A DNA stretch of 64,000 bases from Chlorobiota bacterium (GTDB taxonomy: Bacteria > Bacteroidota > Chlorobiia > Chlorobiales > Chlorobiaceae). Positions 1-9,205 of the stretch are shown here, in pieces (the first letter of the stretch is position 1; each line of letters starts with the position of its first letter). The stretch is taken from NCBI GenBank assembly GCA_016868665.1, contig VGGK01000005.1, forward strand, positions 1 through 64,000, read 5' to 3'. The translations under genes were made by a program, and so were the position numbers. Below the pieces are notes generated by a model, which made no database searches, was not told the DNA's origin, and was given only the letters and a program-made list of their open reading frames with translations.

Positions 1-2
1 CC

Positions 3-579
3 CTGTCAACGCTTCCCCACCACATTGCTGTAGGTCGAGGCATGACTCGGGGCCATGATGGCTGGCTATGCCTTTCATGTCGGACTCTTTCATTCCTTAC
101 TCTTTGCCGGTTTTCATCGGCGCTTTCACAACGTCCTTCGAAGAGCGCAATCGCTTTCACGCAATCCGGCTGAAGAGGGGCTTGTGCTTGTCGGGTACGG
201 ATCGAGCGAATTCGGTAATATCTGGGAGGATTTGTTTGCGAATACCGGACGGGAAGCCGTCCGGAAAGGGAAATTCGGCGGATACGCCACGGCCTGATGC
301 GGCCATGTCGCGCACTACAGCCCGGACAGCACGGCATCGGCAATCAGGCGGATCCTGAAAAACCATGAAAGAGCAATCGTGATTCCTCTGCTGGTCTCAT
401 TCAGCGAACAATTCCAGATAGAGATCATCGGAGGAGGGGTGGCATCGGTTGACGACAACCAGGAAAAGGTGCGTTACAGACCCGACGCGATCCTGCCGGA
501 CGAGGAACTTGAACGGTGGATTGTGAAAACTGCGGAAATGCATGCGACAGCAATACGAAGCGCAAAACCCCGGCAATAA
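3..579 (+). pseudogene. Broken CbiX-like (sirohydrochlorin chelatase family) gene
   Basis: A single protein can be followed only by changing frame. Frame 3 gives a piece ending [11 protein letters not shown] (to about base 62). Frame 2 gives [11 protein letters not shown] to FEERNRF (about 68-155). Frame 1 gives [18 protein letters not shown], an in-frame TGA at 295-297, then [20 protein letters not shown] and on to a TAA at 577-579. The pieces join smoothly into one chelatase-like domain (VLVGYGSSE strand, [23 protein letters not shown]), so I read this as a decayed CbiX-type cobalt/ferrochelatase gene whose 5' end lies before the window. The family name rests on recalled sequence and is moderate; that the frame is broken at least three times is seen directly. 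It converges on a BtuB-like receptor gene, which fits a former corrinoid or tetrapyrrole locus. Confidence 0.55.
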
Positions 580-584
580 CCTCA

Positions 585-622
585 TAAAAAAGCCCTGACG
601 AACCGAAAGGAACGCCAGGGCT
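585..622 (-). terminator. Rho-independent terminator of the BtuB-like gene
   Basis: Stem agccctgacg / cgccagggct (591-600 with 613-622) with one mismatch. It is followed on the minus strand by six T (complement of 585-590). It lies 25 bases past the stop of the receptor gene. Confidence 0.85.
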
Positions 623-646
623 TCGGGGATAAGGGAAAAGAACCTG

Positions 647-2494
647 TCAGATCTTCACCCTCAACCCCGCAAGAAATTCCGTTCCGTCAAGATCGTACTC
701 TGAGGTAATCCTCTCCTCGCCAAAAACATTGTCGATCCTGATGAACGCCTCTGTCTGGTCGCTGAATTTTTTGGTCAACGTTGCATTGCAAACCCAGAAA
801 CCCTCAAGCATTGTCTCATCTGCGTCATAATGCTCGCCTATATACGAAGCTTCGAGACCAAGCGACAGGTCAGCGGGACAGAACGCGAAATCCAGACCGG
901 AAACGAATTTGCTCTCCGGACTGAAGGCCAGATCCTTTCCTGTTAATTTATCTTCGGTATCAAGCCAGGTATAACCGACTCTTGCAGAGACGCATTCGCT
1001 GAAACGGGCATCGAGATTCAGTTCCACGCCCTGTGTCATCGCTTCATCGATGTTGACATAGTACATATGCAATTGAGGACGCGAACCGGGGACCGGAAGA
1101 GATTCAACGTACGAATGTATCATATCCTCAACATCATTCCTGAACCAGGTCACCTTGCCGATGATGTCCCTGGCAAAAGCATATTCCACGCCAGCCTGAT
1201 AGCCGATCGATTTTTCCGGCTTCAGATCAGGATTGGGATGCACCGTAATAGATCCCATCATCCATTCATCATAAAGGCTTAAGAGCGAAGGCGCCTTGAA
1301 TGCCCGACCGATGGAAGCCCGGATTTTCAACTCGTCTGTTGCCTTGAGCATGATGCTTGCTTTCGGATTGATTTCATCTCCCCATTTCTCATGTGAATCG
1401 ATACGCCCTCCAAGTACCAGCACGACGGGAGACCAATCGATTTCGTCCTGAAGATAAATGCTGTGCAAAGTCTGATCCATCTTGAGGTTATTTCCCGGAG
1501 AAGCAAAAAAATCCCTTCTTTCGTTCCAGAACTCATACCCGGCGGTCACGAGATGACTATCGAACACCAAACGCGAATAGAGCAATTCGACTTCATAGTT
1601 GTCGAGCACTGTCTTTTCTGAGCTGCCGTCATCCCATTTGCCGAATTCATAAAAAGATCCCCGCAGCTTCAGCGAAGACAACTCGTCCGGCACCCAGTTC
1701 ATCAAGGCATTGAGACCATAGCGTTCCTGATTCACCATCTGATCTTCCATATCCTGAAACGAATAATATGGTTTGAGACTGAACCCGACATTATCCGAAA
1801 CATTCAGCGAAACCGTACCCTGCAGTATATGCTCGTTATAACTGTCAATATCCTCGTTAATGCCATCTGACTCCCGATAGGTATAGTTGAACCGTGTCTT
1901 CAGATTCTCCGATCCGGCTCCGCCGGAAACGGAGCCCACAACCGTTCCGCGCGATCCCATGGCGAGCGATCCTGAAAACTCCGGCTTATCAGCCCCTTTG
2001 CGAGTGATGATGTTGACCACCCCGCCAACAGCATCGCTGCCGTAGAGCGCCGATCCAGGCCCTTTGAGAATTTCTATCCGTTCGATCATCTCAACGGAAA
2101 TCTGTTGCAGATCGACAGCATTCTGATGACCGCCCAATAACCTCTGTCCATCAACCAGCACAAGGGTATATTTAGCGTCGAACCCAAATATCCTGACATT
2201 TCCTTTATTTCCCCATGATCCGGCTTTTGCTTTTAAACTGAGCCCTGACGTAAGATCAAGCGCATCCTGTGCAGTCTGGACATTCCGCTTCAGCAGCTCC
2301 TCGCGGGTAATAACCTCCGCATCGACCGGCACGTCGCCGAGCGTATGCGGCGTTTTTGTTGCGCTGACCACGATCTTGTCGAGTATCACAGACTGCGTGT
2401 CCGTCTCCGCCCGGGCCTCTCCGGCAAAACCGGCAAGAACGAGCACCATGAGCGCGCGGCAGGTTTTTTTGCATAACTTCTGTTTATGTGACAT
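647..2494 (-). CDS. TonB-dependent receptor, BtuB-like
   Basis: Outer-membrane active transporter of 615 residues, a normal length for the BtuB/CirA class. A signal peptide (about residues 1-29, ending GEARA) precedes a TonB-box-like segment [10 protein letters not shown]. The plug domain (about 45-160) carries the usual [20 protein letters not shown] and the [20 protein letters not shown] signature; the rest is a 22-strand barrel ending AGLRVKI. The small plug and barrel without a carboxypeptidase-like N-domain favour a cobalamin or iron-chelate substrate. Upstream, 123 bases away, is the ABC membrane gene. The leader resembles that of the receptor at 5620-8130 and contains a GCCACTGTA / GAGACCTG pair reminiscent of a cobalamin riboswitch. 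Cobalamin is therefore a reasonable but unproven substrate. Confidence 0.85.
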   Translation of the reverse strand: MSHKQKLCKKTCRALMVLVLAGFAGEARAETDTQSVILDKIVVSATKTPHTLGDVPVDAEVITREELLKRNVQTAQDALDLTSGLSLKAKAGSWGNKGNVRIFGFDAKYTLVLVDGQRLLGGHQNAVDLQQISVEMIERIEILKGPGSALYGSDAVGGVVNIITRKGADKPEFSGSLAMGSRGTVVGSVSGGAGSENLKTRFNYTYRESDGINEDIDSYNEHILQGTVSLNVSDNVGFSLKPYYSFQDMEDQMVNQERYGLNALMNWVPDELSSLKLRGSFYEFGKWDDGSSEKTVLDNYEVELLYSRLVFDSHLVTAGYEFWNERRDFFASPGNNLKMDQTLHSIYLQDEIDWSPVVLVLGGRIDSHEKWGDEINPKASIMLKATDELKIRASIGRAFKAPSLLSLYDEWMMGSITVHPNPDLKPEKSIGYQAGVEYAFARDIIGKVTWFRNDVEDMIHSYVESLPVPGSRPQLHMYYVNIDEAMTQGVELNLDARFSECVSARVGYTWLDTEDKLTGKDLAFSPESKFVSGLDFAFCPADLSLGLEASYIGEHYDADETMLEGFWVCNATLTKKFSDQTEAFIRIDNVFGEERITSEYDLDGTEFLAGLRVKI

Positions 2495-2617
2495 AGCTGT
2501 GTGTGGCTTTCCTCGAAACAGGCACCGGATGTCCGGTAACAGGTCTCGACTGGTATAATTGAGTGCGCTCTGCAGGTACAGTGGCGTATAATCCCGTATC
2601 GGGCATCCCCTGACGCC
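2495..2617 (-). promoter_or_regulatory. Leader shared with the 5620-8130 receptor; cobalamin-riboswitch-like
   Basis: On the minus strand this leader contains ACTGTACCTGCAGAGCGCA (complement of about 2564-2582), which recurs exactly in the leader at 8131-8257. About 30 bases downstream, both leaders carry a short palindromic stem (ACCGGACATCCGGT here), and both end ACAGCT before the ATG. The core order GCCACTGTA followed by AGTCGAGACCTG resembles the 3' half of a cobalamin riboswitch. The 5' half, if present, would overlap the end of the upstream gene. The homology between the two leaders is seen directly; the riboswitch reading is inference. Confidence 0.4.
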
Positions 2618-4606
2618 TCAATTCCGGCGCGTAAACGACAGGAACGAATCCGTTTCCGAAAGAAGAAGCACCAGCACGGCCGTCAGGCCGAAAACGGCGA
2701 CAAGCGCATAATCCGACCCTCTCCTGAGCCCAAACCCCAGCCTCGAGATCAGAGCGAACACGACAAGCGCAAAAACGCTGCCGGAGAGCGCCGCCGGCAC
2801 CGATTCAGCATATCGGACCTGCAGATACCTGAACGAAGAGCCGGAGATGTCCTGCATGATCTGAACCGGAAAGAGAAATGCCGCGAATGTCTTCAGCACA
2901 TTCACCGATTCGAGGTATACGGCGTCGGTCGGCTGCATGTAGCGATGCACGACCCTGAAATCGGGAGTCATGGCAATGCCCGACCTGCCCGCATAGTTCA
3001 TTTCGGTGGACTCCAGGGAAACCGACGTGTAGAGGATGTCGGACCAAAGCGCCAGAGTAAGATCGTCAGCATTGAAACGTCCGACGGGAATTCGCTTCAG
3101 CGCTCCGTCTTTCTGCATGACGGCATAGAGTGCCCTGTCGGTGACGATAAAACCGTAGTACTCCTGTCGATGATGCTCTTTGATATGGATTTGGCGCACC
3201 GAGCCTTCGATATGACCTTCCAGGCGCCTGCATGCAGGCTTGCCGTCCACCATCCGCATCTGAAAGAGCGAGCCTGCGGAATCGGCAAGAAAATAGCCGA
3301 CATCGTACCGCTTTCTCACATCAGGATTGCCGCCGACAGCACGAATCGGATAGATAAATCCGGCATCACCCAGCGCATTGGTAAATGCTCGACTCTTCGG
3401 GCGGTCAGTTATTCCGTTATGAGGCGTCAGAAACTCGATTCCGTAGCCGTCATACGAGACCCTGAAAAAATCATCGGGCTTCTGCAGCCTTGCCCCGGCG
3501 GGATTCGATTCCAGAAGCATGTGCAGCATCGGAGGAGGAGAATTCCAGTCGAACGAAGAGAGTCGGACGAACTGCCATGCCCGTTCGGCTTCAAGCGCAG
3601 AGATGGCAACTCCGCCGATGCTCTCCGGAAACATCTCCCATTTGACGAGGTCCCTGACATAAAGAAACGGGAGCGCCGCCCGATACTGTTCTCTGGAAAG
3701 GGTGGTGCCGTTTTCGAGCAGATAGCTCGGTTCTGCATCCGGAGCAGCTCCCTTGCCCGCAGGAAAATCGCTGATCACGAACTGGCGGTGTACCGGACTG
3801 AAGTGCATCGAGGTGTGCGGATCCGCAGGTATCACGATTTTCCAGTAGAGCGCAAGCAGCACGGAACCAAGTCCGCAGATTGCCAGAATGATGGTGATCA
3901 TACGTGAAAAAACAAACGCGCTGCCCCGTGCGGCATGGCGCATATAGTGCAGAATGGCGTAACAGGCAACGAAGACGAACAGAAACGCTACAAAGCCGTA
4001 TATCCAGATCGAATGTTCGTAGAGGCCATAGGCACCCCTTGCTCCGAGCATGTTCCAGATCGGATAGAGCGCCGCCCCTATCAGCAGCCTGACGCCGGGG
4101 CTTCCGCTGCTGAAAAATGCCACGCTGGAATAATACGCCGCGATACTGAGCAGAATCCAGGGCAGAACGGTCAGAAAGGCCGGATGTATAATCTCCCGGG
4201 GAAAATGAAACCACTGCATGGTCCCCAGAAAAAGGGCCGTCGCAGCGATATTGACCAGCAGCAGCAGGATGGTGCCTGTGGCAAGCATGACGGCGATGCC
4301 CGAAACCGGCTCGATCGGCGTATGGTAGAGCAGACGGAGGCGTTTTCCCTGCGACTCAGGCCATGCCTGCAGAAATCCGATGAGGACAGCGCAGACGACC
4401 ACGAGAAAATACCTGCCGAAAAACTGCGGCTGCCTGAATACGATTGTCTCCCACAGGCCGAAGGAACCATAGGCGCGCTGCAGGGAGTGCAGCGCGAGCA
4501 GGGAGTCGGCAGCGGAATAAAGCAGCAGCATGGGCAGGAGCCATATTCCTCTCCGGAGCTTGATCCGCTCTTTTGAAATCAGGGATCGTAACTGCTGTTT
4601 TGTCAT
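2618..4606 (-). CDS. ABC-associated integral membrane protein (DUF4857-like)
   Basis: A 662-residue membrane protein. Roughly six hydrophobic segments lie in the first 255 residues (e.g. GIWLLPMLLLYSAADSLLAL, FLVVVCAVLIGFLQAW, ILLLLVNIAATALFLG), followed by a soluble, probably extracytoplasmic, domain of about 330 residues. Two further helices sit at the C-terminus (VFALVVFALISRLGFG, ALVAVFGLTAVLVLLL). This architecture and its position 44 bases after an ABC ATPase fit the DUF4857 family, known next to ABC ATPases in Bacteroidetes/Chlorobi. It is probably the permease-like partner of that ATPase; the substrate is unknown. There is no binding protein gene nearby. No strong Shine-Dalgarno is seen at the chosen ATG. 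Confidence 0.65.
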   Translation of the reverse strand: MTKQQLRSLISKERIKLRRGIWLLPMLLLYSAADSLLALHSLQRAYGSFGLWETIVFRQPQFFGRYFLVVVCAVLIGFLQAWPESQGKRLRLLYHTPIEPVSGIAVMLATGTILLLLVNIAATALFLGTMQWFHFPREIIHPAFLTVLPWILLSIAAYYSSVAFFSSGSPGVRLLIGAALYPIWNMLGARGAYGLYEHSIWIYGFVAFLFVFVACYAILHYMRHAARGSAFVFSRMITIILAICGLGSVLLALYWKIVIPADPHTSMHFSPVHRQFVISDFPAGKGAAPDAEPSYLLENGTTLSREQYRAALPFLYVRDLVKWEMFPESIGGVAISALEAERAWQFVRLSSFDWNSPPPMLHMLLESNPAGARLQKPDDFFRVSYDGYGIEFLTPHNGITDRPKSRAFTNALGDAGFIYPIRAVGGNPDVRKRYDVGYFLADSAGSLFQMRMVDGKPACRRLEGHIEGSVRQIHIKEHHRQEYYGFIVTDRALYAVMQKDGALKRIPVGRFNADDLTLALWSDILYTSVSLESTEMNYAGRSGIAMTPDFRVVHRYMQPTDAVYLESVNVLKTFAAFLFPVQIMQDISGSSFRYLQVRYAESVPAALSGSVFALVVFALISRLGFGLRRGSDYALVAVFGLTAVLVLLLSETDSFLSFTRRN

Positions 4607-4650
4607 ATACTGTTTTTCGCTATTGCATATTTCATCGACCTTCGCCCGAC

Positions 4651-5586
4651 TCAGTACTTGCCGGTCAGCCCGACAAAGGCATCTTCGAAACTCATGGGAA
4701 CTGACACGAGATCAGCTGCCGGCACCTGATGCCGTTCCAGATACGCGGCAATTTCCTGTTCACTGAAAAAACCATAGACAAAGGTGGTTTTCGCCATATG
4801 CTCGATGCTGCGAACGGTGTCGTCGCTCTTCATCGCCAATGAAGCCGGCGTACGCCGGAAACTGCAGCAACGAAAAGAGTCCATGAATTCGCGCTTTCCC
4901 ATGCAGGCGCAGACCCGCCCCTCCTTGAGCACCACCATGCGGTCGATGACGCGATCGAGCTCCTGCACCACGTGAGAAGTCAAAAGCACCGTCGTACCGT
5001 GCAGGGTAACGTATTCGCGCAGAAAATCGACAAAAAGCCTGCGATATCCGACATCGAGCCCCATGCTGTAATCGTCGAGAATCATAAGTTCCGGCATCTG
5101 CGCCATGATCAGCCCGAGCACCACCTGCGAACGCTGGCCGTTCGACATTGCCGATAACCGCCTGGTGTCGGGCATCTGCATCCGTCCGATCAGATCGTAG
5201 AAAACCTCGCGATTCCATCCGGGATAAAAGGGCGCGTAGTAGCGCTCAAGTTCGGCAACACGCATGAAATCGTACTGTACGAACCCCTCCTGCAGCAGAC
5301 CGATACGCGAACGGACTTCGGGAGAGAGCGCATGGCTCTCCTCGCCGAGCACCCTGCACGTTCCTCCTGACGGACGAAGAAAGCCCATGAGGATATTGAT
5401 CGCCGTGCTCTTGCCTGCGCCGTTTTTTCCGAGCAGGCCGAATATGCCGCCGGATTCCACGCTGAACGTCAGACCGTGGAGCACCTGCTTTCTGCCGTAG
5501 GCATGCCTGAGACCTTTACACGCTATAAGCGAATCCATACTTGCAATCAACCGCATTGAAATCAACAAATACAGCGCTGCCGGCAA
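4651..5586 (-). CDS. ABC transporter ATP-binding protein
   Basis: Single ABC ATPase domain of 311 residues with a C-terminal extension of about 80. Walker A GKNGAGKST is at about 53-61. The signature region is LSAMSNGQRSQ (about 144-154), and the H-loop is LLTSHVVQE. Walker B reads LMILDDYSMGLD, with Asp where the catalytic Glu normally stands. The start is uncertain. A TTG at 5584-5586 has a good AGGAG seven bases upstream, but an ATG at 5536-5538 (MDSLIACKG) gives the N-terminus usual for the family. It sits 33 bases after the large receptor gene and 44 bases before its membrane partner, so it is almost certainly co-transcribed with both. The role is probably energising export or envelope transport with the DUF4857-like protein. 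Confidence 0.85.
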   Translation of the reverse strand: MPAALYLLISMRLIASMDSLIACKGLRHAYGRKQVLHGLTFSVESGGIFGLLGKNGAGKSTAINILMGFLRPSGGTCRVLGEESHALSPEVRSRIGLLQEGFVQYDFMRVAELERYYAPFYPGWNREVFYDLIGRMQMPDTRRLSAMSNGQRSQVVLGLIMAQMPELMILDDYSMGLDVGYRRLFVDFLREYVTLHGTTVLLTSHVVQELDRVIDRMVVLKEGRVCACMGKREFMDSFRCCSFRRTPASLAMKSDDTVRSIEHMAKTTFVYGFFSEQEIAAYLERHQVPAADLVSVPMSFEDAFVGLTGKY

Positions 5587-5619
5587 ACGACACTCCTGAC
5601 CGGCAGCACGAACAAACCC

Positions 5620-8130
5620 TTATAACTCGCATCGGAAACCGAGATAATACCCCCGGCCGCGAACCGTCCCTCCTTCCGCAACGCTGGTTCCGATGCTCGC
5701 GTTGAACAGGTTGTAGACGTCGCCCGTCAGCGTGGCGGTAAGCCCTTCGGATTTGTAAAGATCCATCTCGACCGAAAGATCCGACATGAAGCCGCCCGCA
5801 ATATCGCCTATAACATACGCGTCGTAATACCTCGACCCCGTCTCGTTCAGCCAGTATGAGCTTGGAGACGTATTGCTTCCGGATGTCGTCCCGTACGGCG
5901 TGGCGCTGCTTATCTGTTTGTCTGCTTTAAGCCCTTTGCTCCAGTCGCGCCACCGGTTGACGGAATAGAGCCGAAGCTGGTCGTTGAAGAAACTTCCCTG
6001 CCAGGTAAAGGTGATCGCCAGGGGCGCATTGTAGTTATCGGCCGGCATGGCCGCACGCAACATCGGCTCTCCGTTATAGAAGACCATGAAATACTCCCGC
6101 TCCACGCCGTTATTTTCCGAAAACGCATTATCGTAATAGTTTCCGTTGAACGTTTTAATCCACGATTTTGCGGCTCCCAGCGTCAGCGAATGCCGGCCCC
6201 ACTCCCCGGCATCGAAAGCGCAGGAAAGGTCGGCGGAAAGTCCTTCATAGGAACCTTTTCCCTCGTTGGTCATCCAGCTCCTGTAATCGTAGGATCCATC
6301 CGGAAAATCGATACGCTCAACCCTGTTCAGGAGCTGCTTGCGATGATCGCGCCTGACAGCCTTGAACCCGTACCCGAGGTTCCCGATATTACCGGCAATA
6401 CCGCCCATCACTTCGTCGGAATAGGGTGTAGCAAGTCCGTCAGTGTCAAAGCTGTAATCGGCGCTGACCTTGTCGGTAATGGTCTGCGTAGTCACTCCTG
6501 TAGACTTGACTGTTTTCCACTGATTGTTCAGATAGGGCCGGTACCGGTCGAAGGCGTAAGCTCTGAGTGCTGTACCGTAATAGCGGTTGTACCCCGAGAC
6601 AAGACGAAACATACTGTTGCCGAACGTATCGAACTCCGCTTTCAGGCGGTGTGCGATATCGGCATTACCGGTAAAGTCGTCGTAATCGATCCGGAAACCC
6701 GGAGTAAAAGAGAGTCTTCCAAGTCCAAGGTCTGCCGAAGCATAGTAACCCAGCGTCGCGAGCGATTTCGACTGATCGTGCTCAAGGTATCTGGTCAGGG
6801 TATGCAGGATTTGGGGAGCACTCTCCACATACACGTCGGCCACCGCCTCCTCGTTCCACATATCGAGCGCTTCAGCAGTGAATTCAAGGCCGGTAGAAAA
6901 ACCCTTCAGCAGGGGCAGCTCCAGAGGAACAGACTGGAAATCGACCCTGAACACCGCCGTTCTGTTTTCATTGGTCGCATCGCCTACCCCGCCATACTGT
7001 TCCCCCTCTTTTGTAACGGAATTTGAATAGGAGTAGCGATAAGCAGTCTCGTTGTCCCTGCTGTAACCGCTCTCCTGCCATGCCGCCTTTGCCTCGATGA
7101 CGCCAAGATCGGTCGTCCAGTCAGCACCAAGGGCAAGCCTGAAGGCTTCGTTATTGATCTCCCAGTCGCTGTCCGCCCAGGCCGCCCGCCAACGCCTCTC
7201 TTCATAAGGGGCATACGTTGCGTCTACCGTCAGCCTCAACCTGTCGGAAGGCTTCGCAACCAGCTTGAGAAAATAATTTTCGCCGGTTCTGTGCTGATCG
7301 TCCTCATCGTAGCTGTATGTCGTCATGCCAATCCGATCCCTCCTGACGAGCGGCATGACGGAATGCTGCCTCGATGCCGCAACCATCAGAGCTACCTTTT
7401 CGGAAAGAGGACCGTCCGCTATCACAGTCAACCTGTATTTCGAAAAATCAGGCTGGTTGTCCGGCTCCTCCGAGTCGCCGTCTACACCCCGCATAAGAAA
7501 CCACTCGTCTCTCGAATGCTTTCCGCTGAGACTGAAATGCCAGCGATCGGTACGCGGATCCCTGATGTCGGCACTGACGACGCCGCCGGTAAATCCCCCG
7601 TATTTTGCCGAAATATTGCTGGAATAAACCGAAACGGATTCGACAAGCGAAGTATCGTAAAACAGGTTCTGTTCGGCGCCATGAACACTGAGATCGTTAA
7701 AACTGGCGCCCGCATTGTTATCTTCCGCGCCAAGACCACTCGGATTGAAGGTATTGGTATTGCCGATACCGTCGACCACAAACGCATTTTCATAGGGCTT
7801 GGCCCCGCTGATGGAAATCCGGGGTGGCCTGATCTCGCCGGCCGTAAGACTGCTCTCCGCGTCGTTCGAGAACTGCACATCCGCCATTCCCTTGAGCGCT
7901 CCGGTTATCGAACCGGAATAATTCGGCATTGTCCGCAGTGAATCGCCCTTGAGTTCGCTCCTGCCGGGATCCTTTTTTTCATCGAGAACCGTTATCTGCC
8001 TGAGCGTGTATTCCGACCTTTCCTGCGGAACATCTTTCTCTTCGGCGGCCGCATTGCCGGCATATCCCGCGACAAGCAGCACCATGAGCGTCCTGCAGGC
8101 TCTCTTTTTCAGTCTTCTCTGGTTGAACAT
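5620..8130 (-). CDS. TonB-dependent receptor (large plug, unknown substrate)
   Basis: An 836-residue outer-membrane receptor. I start at the ATG at 8128-8130 (MFNQRRLKKRACR) because it gives a clean signal peptide (LMVLLVAGYAGNAAA). It also aligns with the start of the BtuB-like receptor at 647-2494, whose signal peptide is closely similar. The plug shows RISISGAKPYENAFVVDGIG and ISAKYGGFTGGVVSADI in place of the usual GPGSALYG; the barrel runs to the C-terminal GYYLGFRCEL. It is divergent from classical siderophore or B12 receptors, so no substrate is assigned. It is the first gene of a tight block with the ABC ATPase and membrane protein. Its leader (8131-8257) is homologous to that of the second receptor. 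Confidence 0.8.
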   Translation of the reverse strand: MFNQRRLKKRACRTLMVLLVAGYAGNAAAEEKDVPQERSEYTLRQITVLDEKKDPGRSELKGDSLRTMPNYSGSITGALKGMADVQFSNDAESSLTAGEIRPPRISISGAKPYENAFVVDGIGNTNTFNPSGLGAEDNNAGASFNDLSVHGAEQNLFYDTSLVESVSVYSSNISAKYGGFTGGVVSADIRDPRTDRWHFSLSGKHSRDEWFLMRGVDGDSEEPDNQPDFSKYRLTVIADGPLSEKVALMVAASRQHSVMPLVRRDRIGMTTYSYDEDDQHRTGENYFLKLVAKPSDRLRLTVDATYAPYEERRWRAAWADSDWEINNEAFRLALGADWTTDLGVIEAKAAWQESGYSRDNETAYRYSYSNSVTKEGEQYGGVGDATNENRTAVFRVDFQSVPLELPLLKGFSTGLEFTAEALDMWNEEAVADVYVESAPQILHTLTRYLEHDQSKSLATLGYYASADLGLGRLSFTPGFRIDYDDFTGNADIAHRLKAEFDTFGNSMFRLVSGYNRYYGTALRAYAFDRYRPYLNNQWKTVKSTGVTTQTITDKVSADYSFDTDGLATPYSDEVMGGIAGNIGNLGYGFKAVRRDHRKQLLNRVERIDFPDGSYDYRSWMTNEGKGSYEGLSADLSCAFDAGEWGRHSLTLGAAKSWIKTFNGNYYDNAFSENNGVEREYFMVFYNGEPMLRAAMPADNYNAPLAITFTWQGSFFNDQLRLYSVNRWRDWSKGLKADKQISSATPYGTTSGSNTSPSSYWLNETGSRYYDAYVIGDIAGGFMSDLSVEMDLYKSEGLTATLTGDVYNLFNASIGTSVAEGGTVRGRGYYLGFRCEL

Positions 8131-8257
8131 AGCTGTTGTTGACCTTGCCGAAGGCAAACTCCGGAATTCCGGTCGCCAGCTTCGATGCTGTAATGATTTG
8201 CGCTCTGCAGGTACAGTCGCATCGTTTTTTCTCTCCAACACGATTTTTCCGGACTCG
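8131..8257 (-). promoter_or_regulatory. Leader homologous to 2495-2617; possible riboswitch
   Basis: The minus strand reads GCGACTGTACCTGCAGAGCG, then a palindromic stem ACCGGAATTCCGGA, then AGTTTGCC and a final ACAGCT before the ATG. It aligns with the 2495-2617 leader over about 95 bases. Upstream, ATCGT...ACGAT can pair around the GGAAAAATCGTG segment, somewhat like the core of a cobalamin riboswitch, but the GAGACCTG box seen in the other leader is degenerate here. It may be a diverged or decayed copy. Confidence 0.35.
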
Positions 8258-8692
8258 TCAATGCTGATGGTCGCCGGGCTTCATTCCGGGATCGTACTGA
8301 TCCCATACCCATTCCGACACCTTCCGCAGCTCGGATTCCGGAAGACTCATAGCCGGCATCAGTCCGAAACGTTTTATCGCTTCCTTACGACAAACAGCTT
8401 TCGATGCATCGGGCTTTTTCATGAAAGCCACCATGTGATCCACTGCTTCGCGCCTGCTTTTGAACGCTTCACGATAGTGCCTGGCAAGACCTTTTATCGG
8501 CGGAGCAGCTTTGGGTGGCGGCACAAGGGAGTGACAGACCATGCAGCTTTGACGATAAACCCTCTCTCCCACTTTCTCTGCCCTGGCCAAAGTCCCCTCG
8601 TGAGAGCCACCATACCCCTCACCCGAAGGCGCAAAAGCCAAGGCAGGGAAGGTCAGGAGAACCGCCAGAAAAAACATCCGTTTCCGACTCAT
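8258..8692 (-). CDS. Secreted monohaem cytochrome c
   Basis: A 144-residue protein from the ATG at 8690-8692 ([13 protein letters not shown]); a longer reading begins 11 residues earlier. The signal peptide (to about AFA at residue 21) is followed by one class I cytochrome c domain. The haem-binding site is CMVCH (about 50-54), and a plausible axial Met lies in [16 protein letters not shown]. The short tail has His residues (GDHQH). It is a periplasmic electron carrier by fold. It lies directly upstream of the receptor/ABC block, separated by the 127-base leader, so co-transcription is possible. Partner unknown. One CxxCH only, so not a multihaem protein. Confidence 0.85.
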   Translation of the reverse strand: MSRKRMFFLAVLLTFPALAFAPSGEGYGGSHEGTLARAEKVGERVYRQSCMVCHSLVPPPKAAPPIKGLARHYREAFKSRREAVDHMVAFMKKPDASKAVCRKEAIKRFGLMPAMSLPESELRKVSEWVWDQYDPGMKPGDHQH

Positions 8693-8747
8693 AACGTTAG
8701 CGTTGTGTTTCGATGTGAGCGCCAATACCAGCGACTGTTTTGGCTAT

Positions 8748-9164
8748 TCATTTGATGAAGTAACCGGACACCCTCCAACCACCATCAGAATCCACCATCG
8801 GAATAATTGTCTCGATTGCAGACTTTTTGTTTTCAAAAGACGTGGAGTACTGGACGACAACATATTCTCCATCAGGAACACCTGGCAACGAAGTTTTGTA
8901 TGTAGCGCTCTTCAGCCCTCTCTTCAAAATCTTTCCAAGCGGCTTTCGTACTGACTTCATTGTATGATCCCACTGCATCATCCTGACTGCATTCCGGAAC
9001 GAGCCTGACGCCCCTTTCCAACTATCCTGATACTTTCCGTCGTCTACCAAAGCAAGCCATGCTTCAGCTTCTGAAACCGCTGTTTTTTCTTTCTCTCCGG
9101 CTATACAACCAATGGTTGTCAAGAAGATTCCTGACACAATCAGAACTGATATTTTTCTTTTCAT
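8748..9164 (-). CDS. DUF4019-family probable lipoprotein
   Basis: A 138-residue protein with an N-terminal export signal (MKRKISVLIVSGIFLTTIGC) ending in a lipobox-like IGC, so probably a lipoprotein. The body shows AEAWLALVDDGKYQDSW, followed by PLGKILKRGLKSATYKTSLP, GEYVVVQYSTSFENK and WRVSGYFIK, which is the DUF4019 pattern as I recall it. The family has no settled biochemical role. It lies 41 bases after the receptor at 9206-11113 and 55 bases before the cytochrome c gene on the same strand. It may therefore be part of one transcript running from the third receptor through the block. Confidence 0.75.
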   Translation of the reverse strand: MKRKISVLIVSGIFLTTIGCIAGEKEKTAVSEAEAWLALVDDGKYQDSWKGASGSFRNAVRMMQWDHTMKSVRKPLGKILKRGLKSATYKTSLPGVPDGEYVVVQYSTSFENKKSAIETIIPMVDSDGGWRVSGYFIK

Positions 9165-9205
9165 TGTTGCTCCATTTTCTGCCCGACACTACTCCTCGAC
9201 CATGA

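Noticed and set aside
2945-3907. Long open frame of 320 codons on the plus strand
   Set aside because: It lies wholly opposite the DUF4857-like gene and has no recognisable domain or ribosome site; it looks like a codon-bias shadow.
6190-7026. Open frame of 278 codons on the plus strand
   Set aside because: It lies antisense to the large TonB receptor gene, which has a convincing protein sequence; no independent support.
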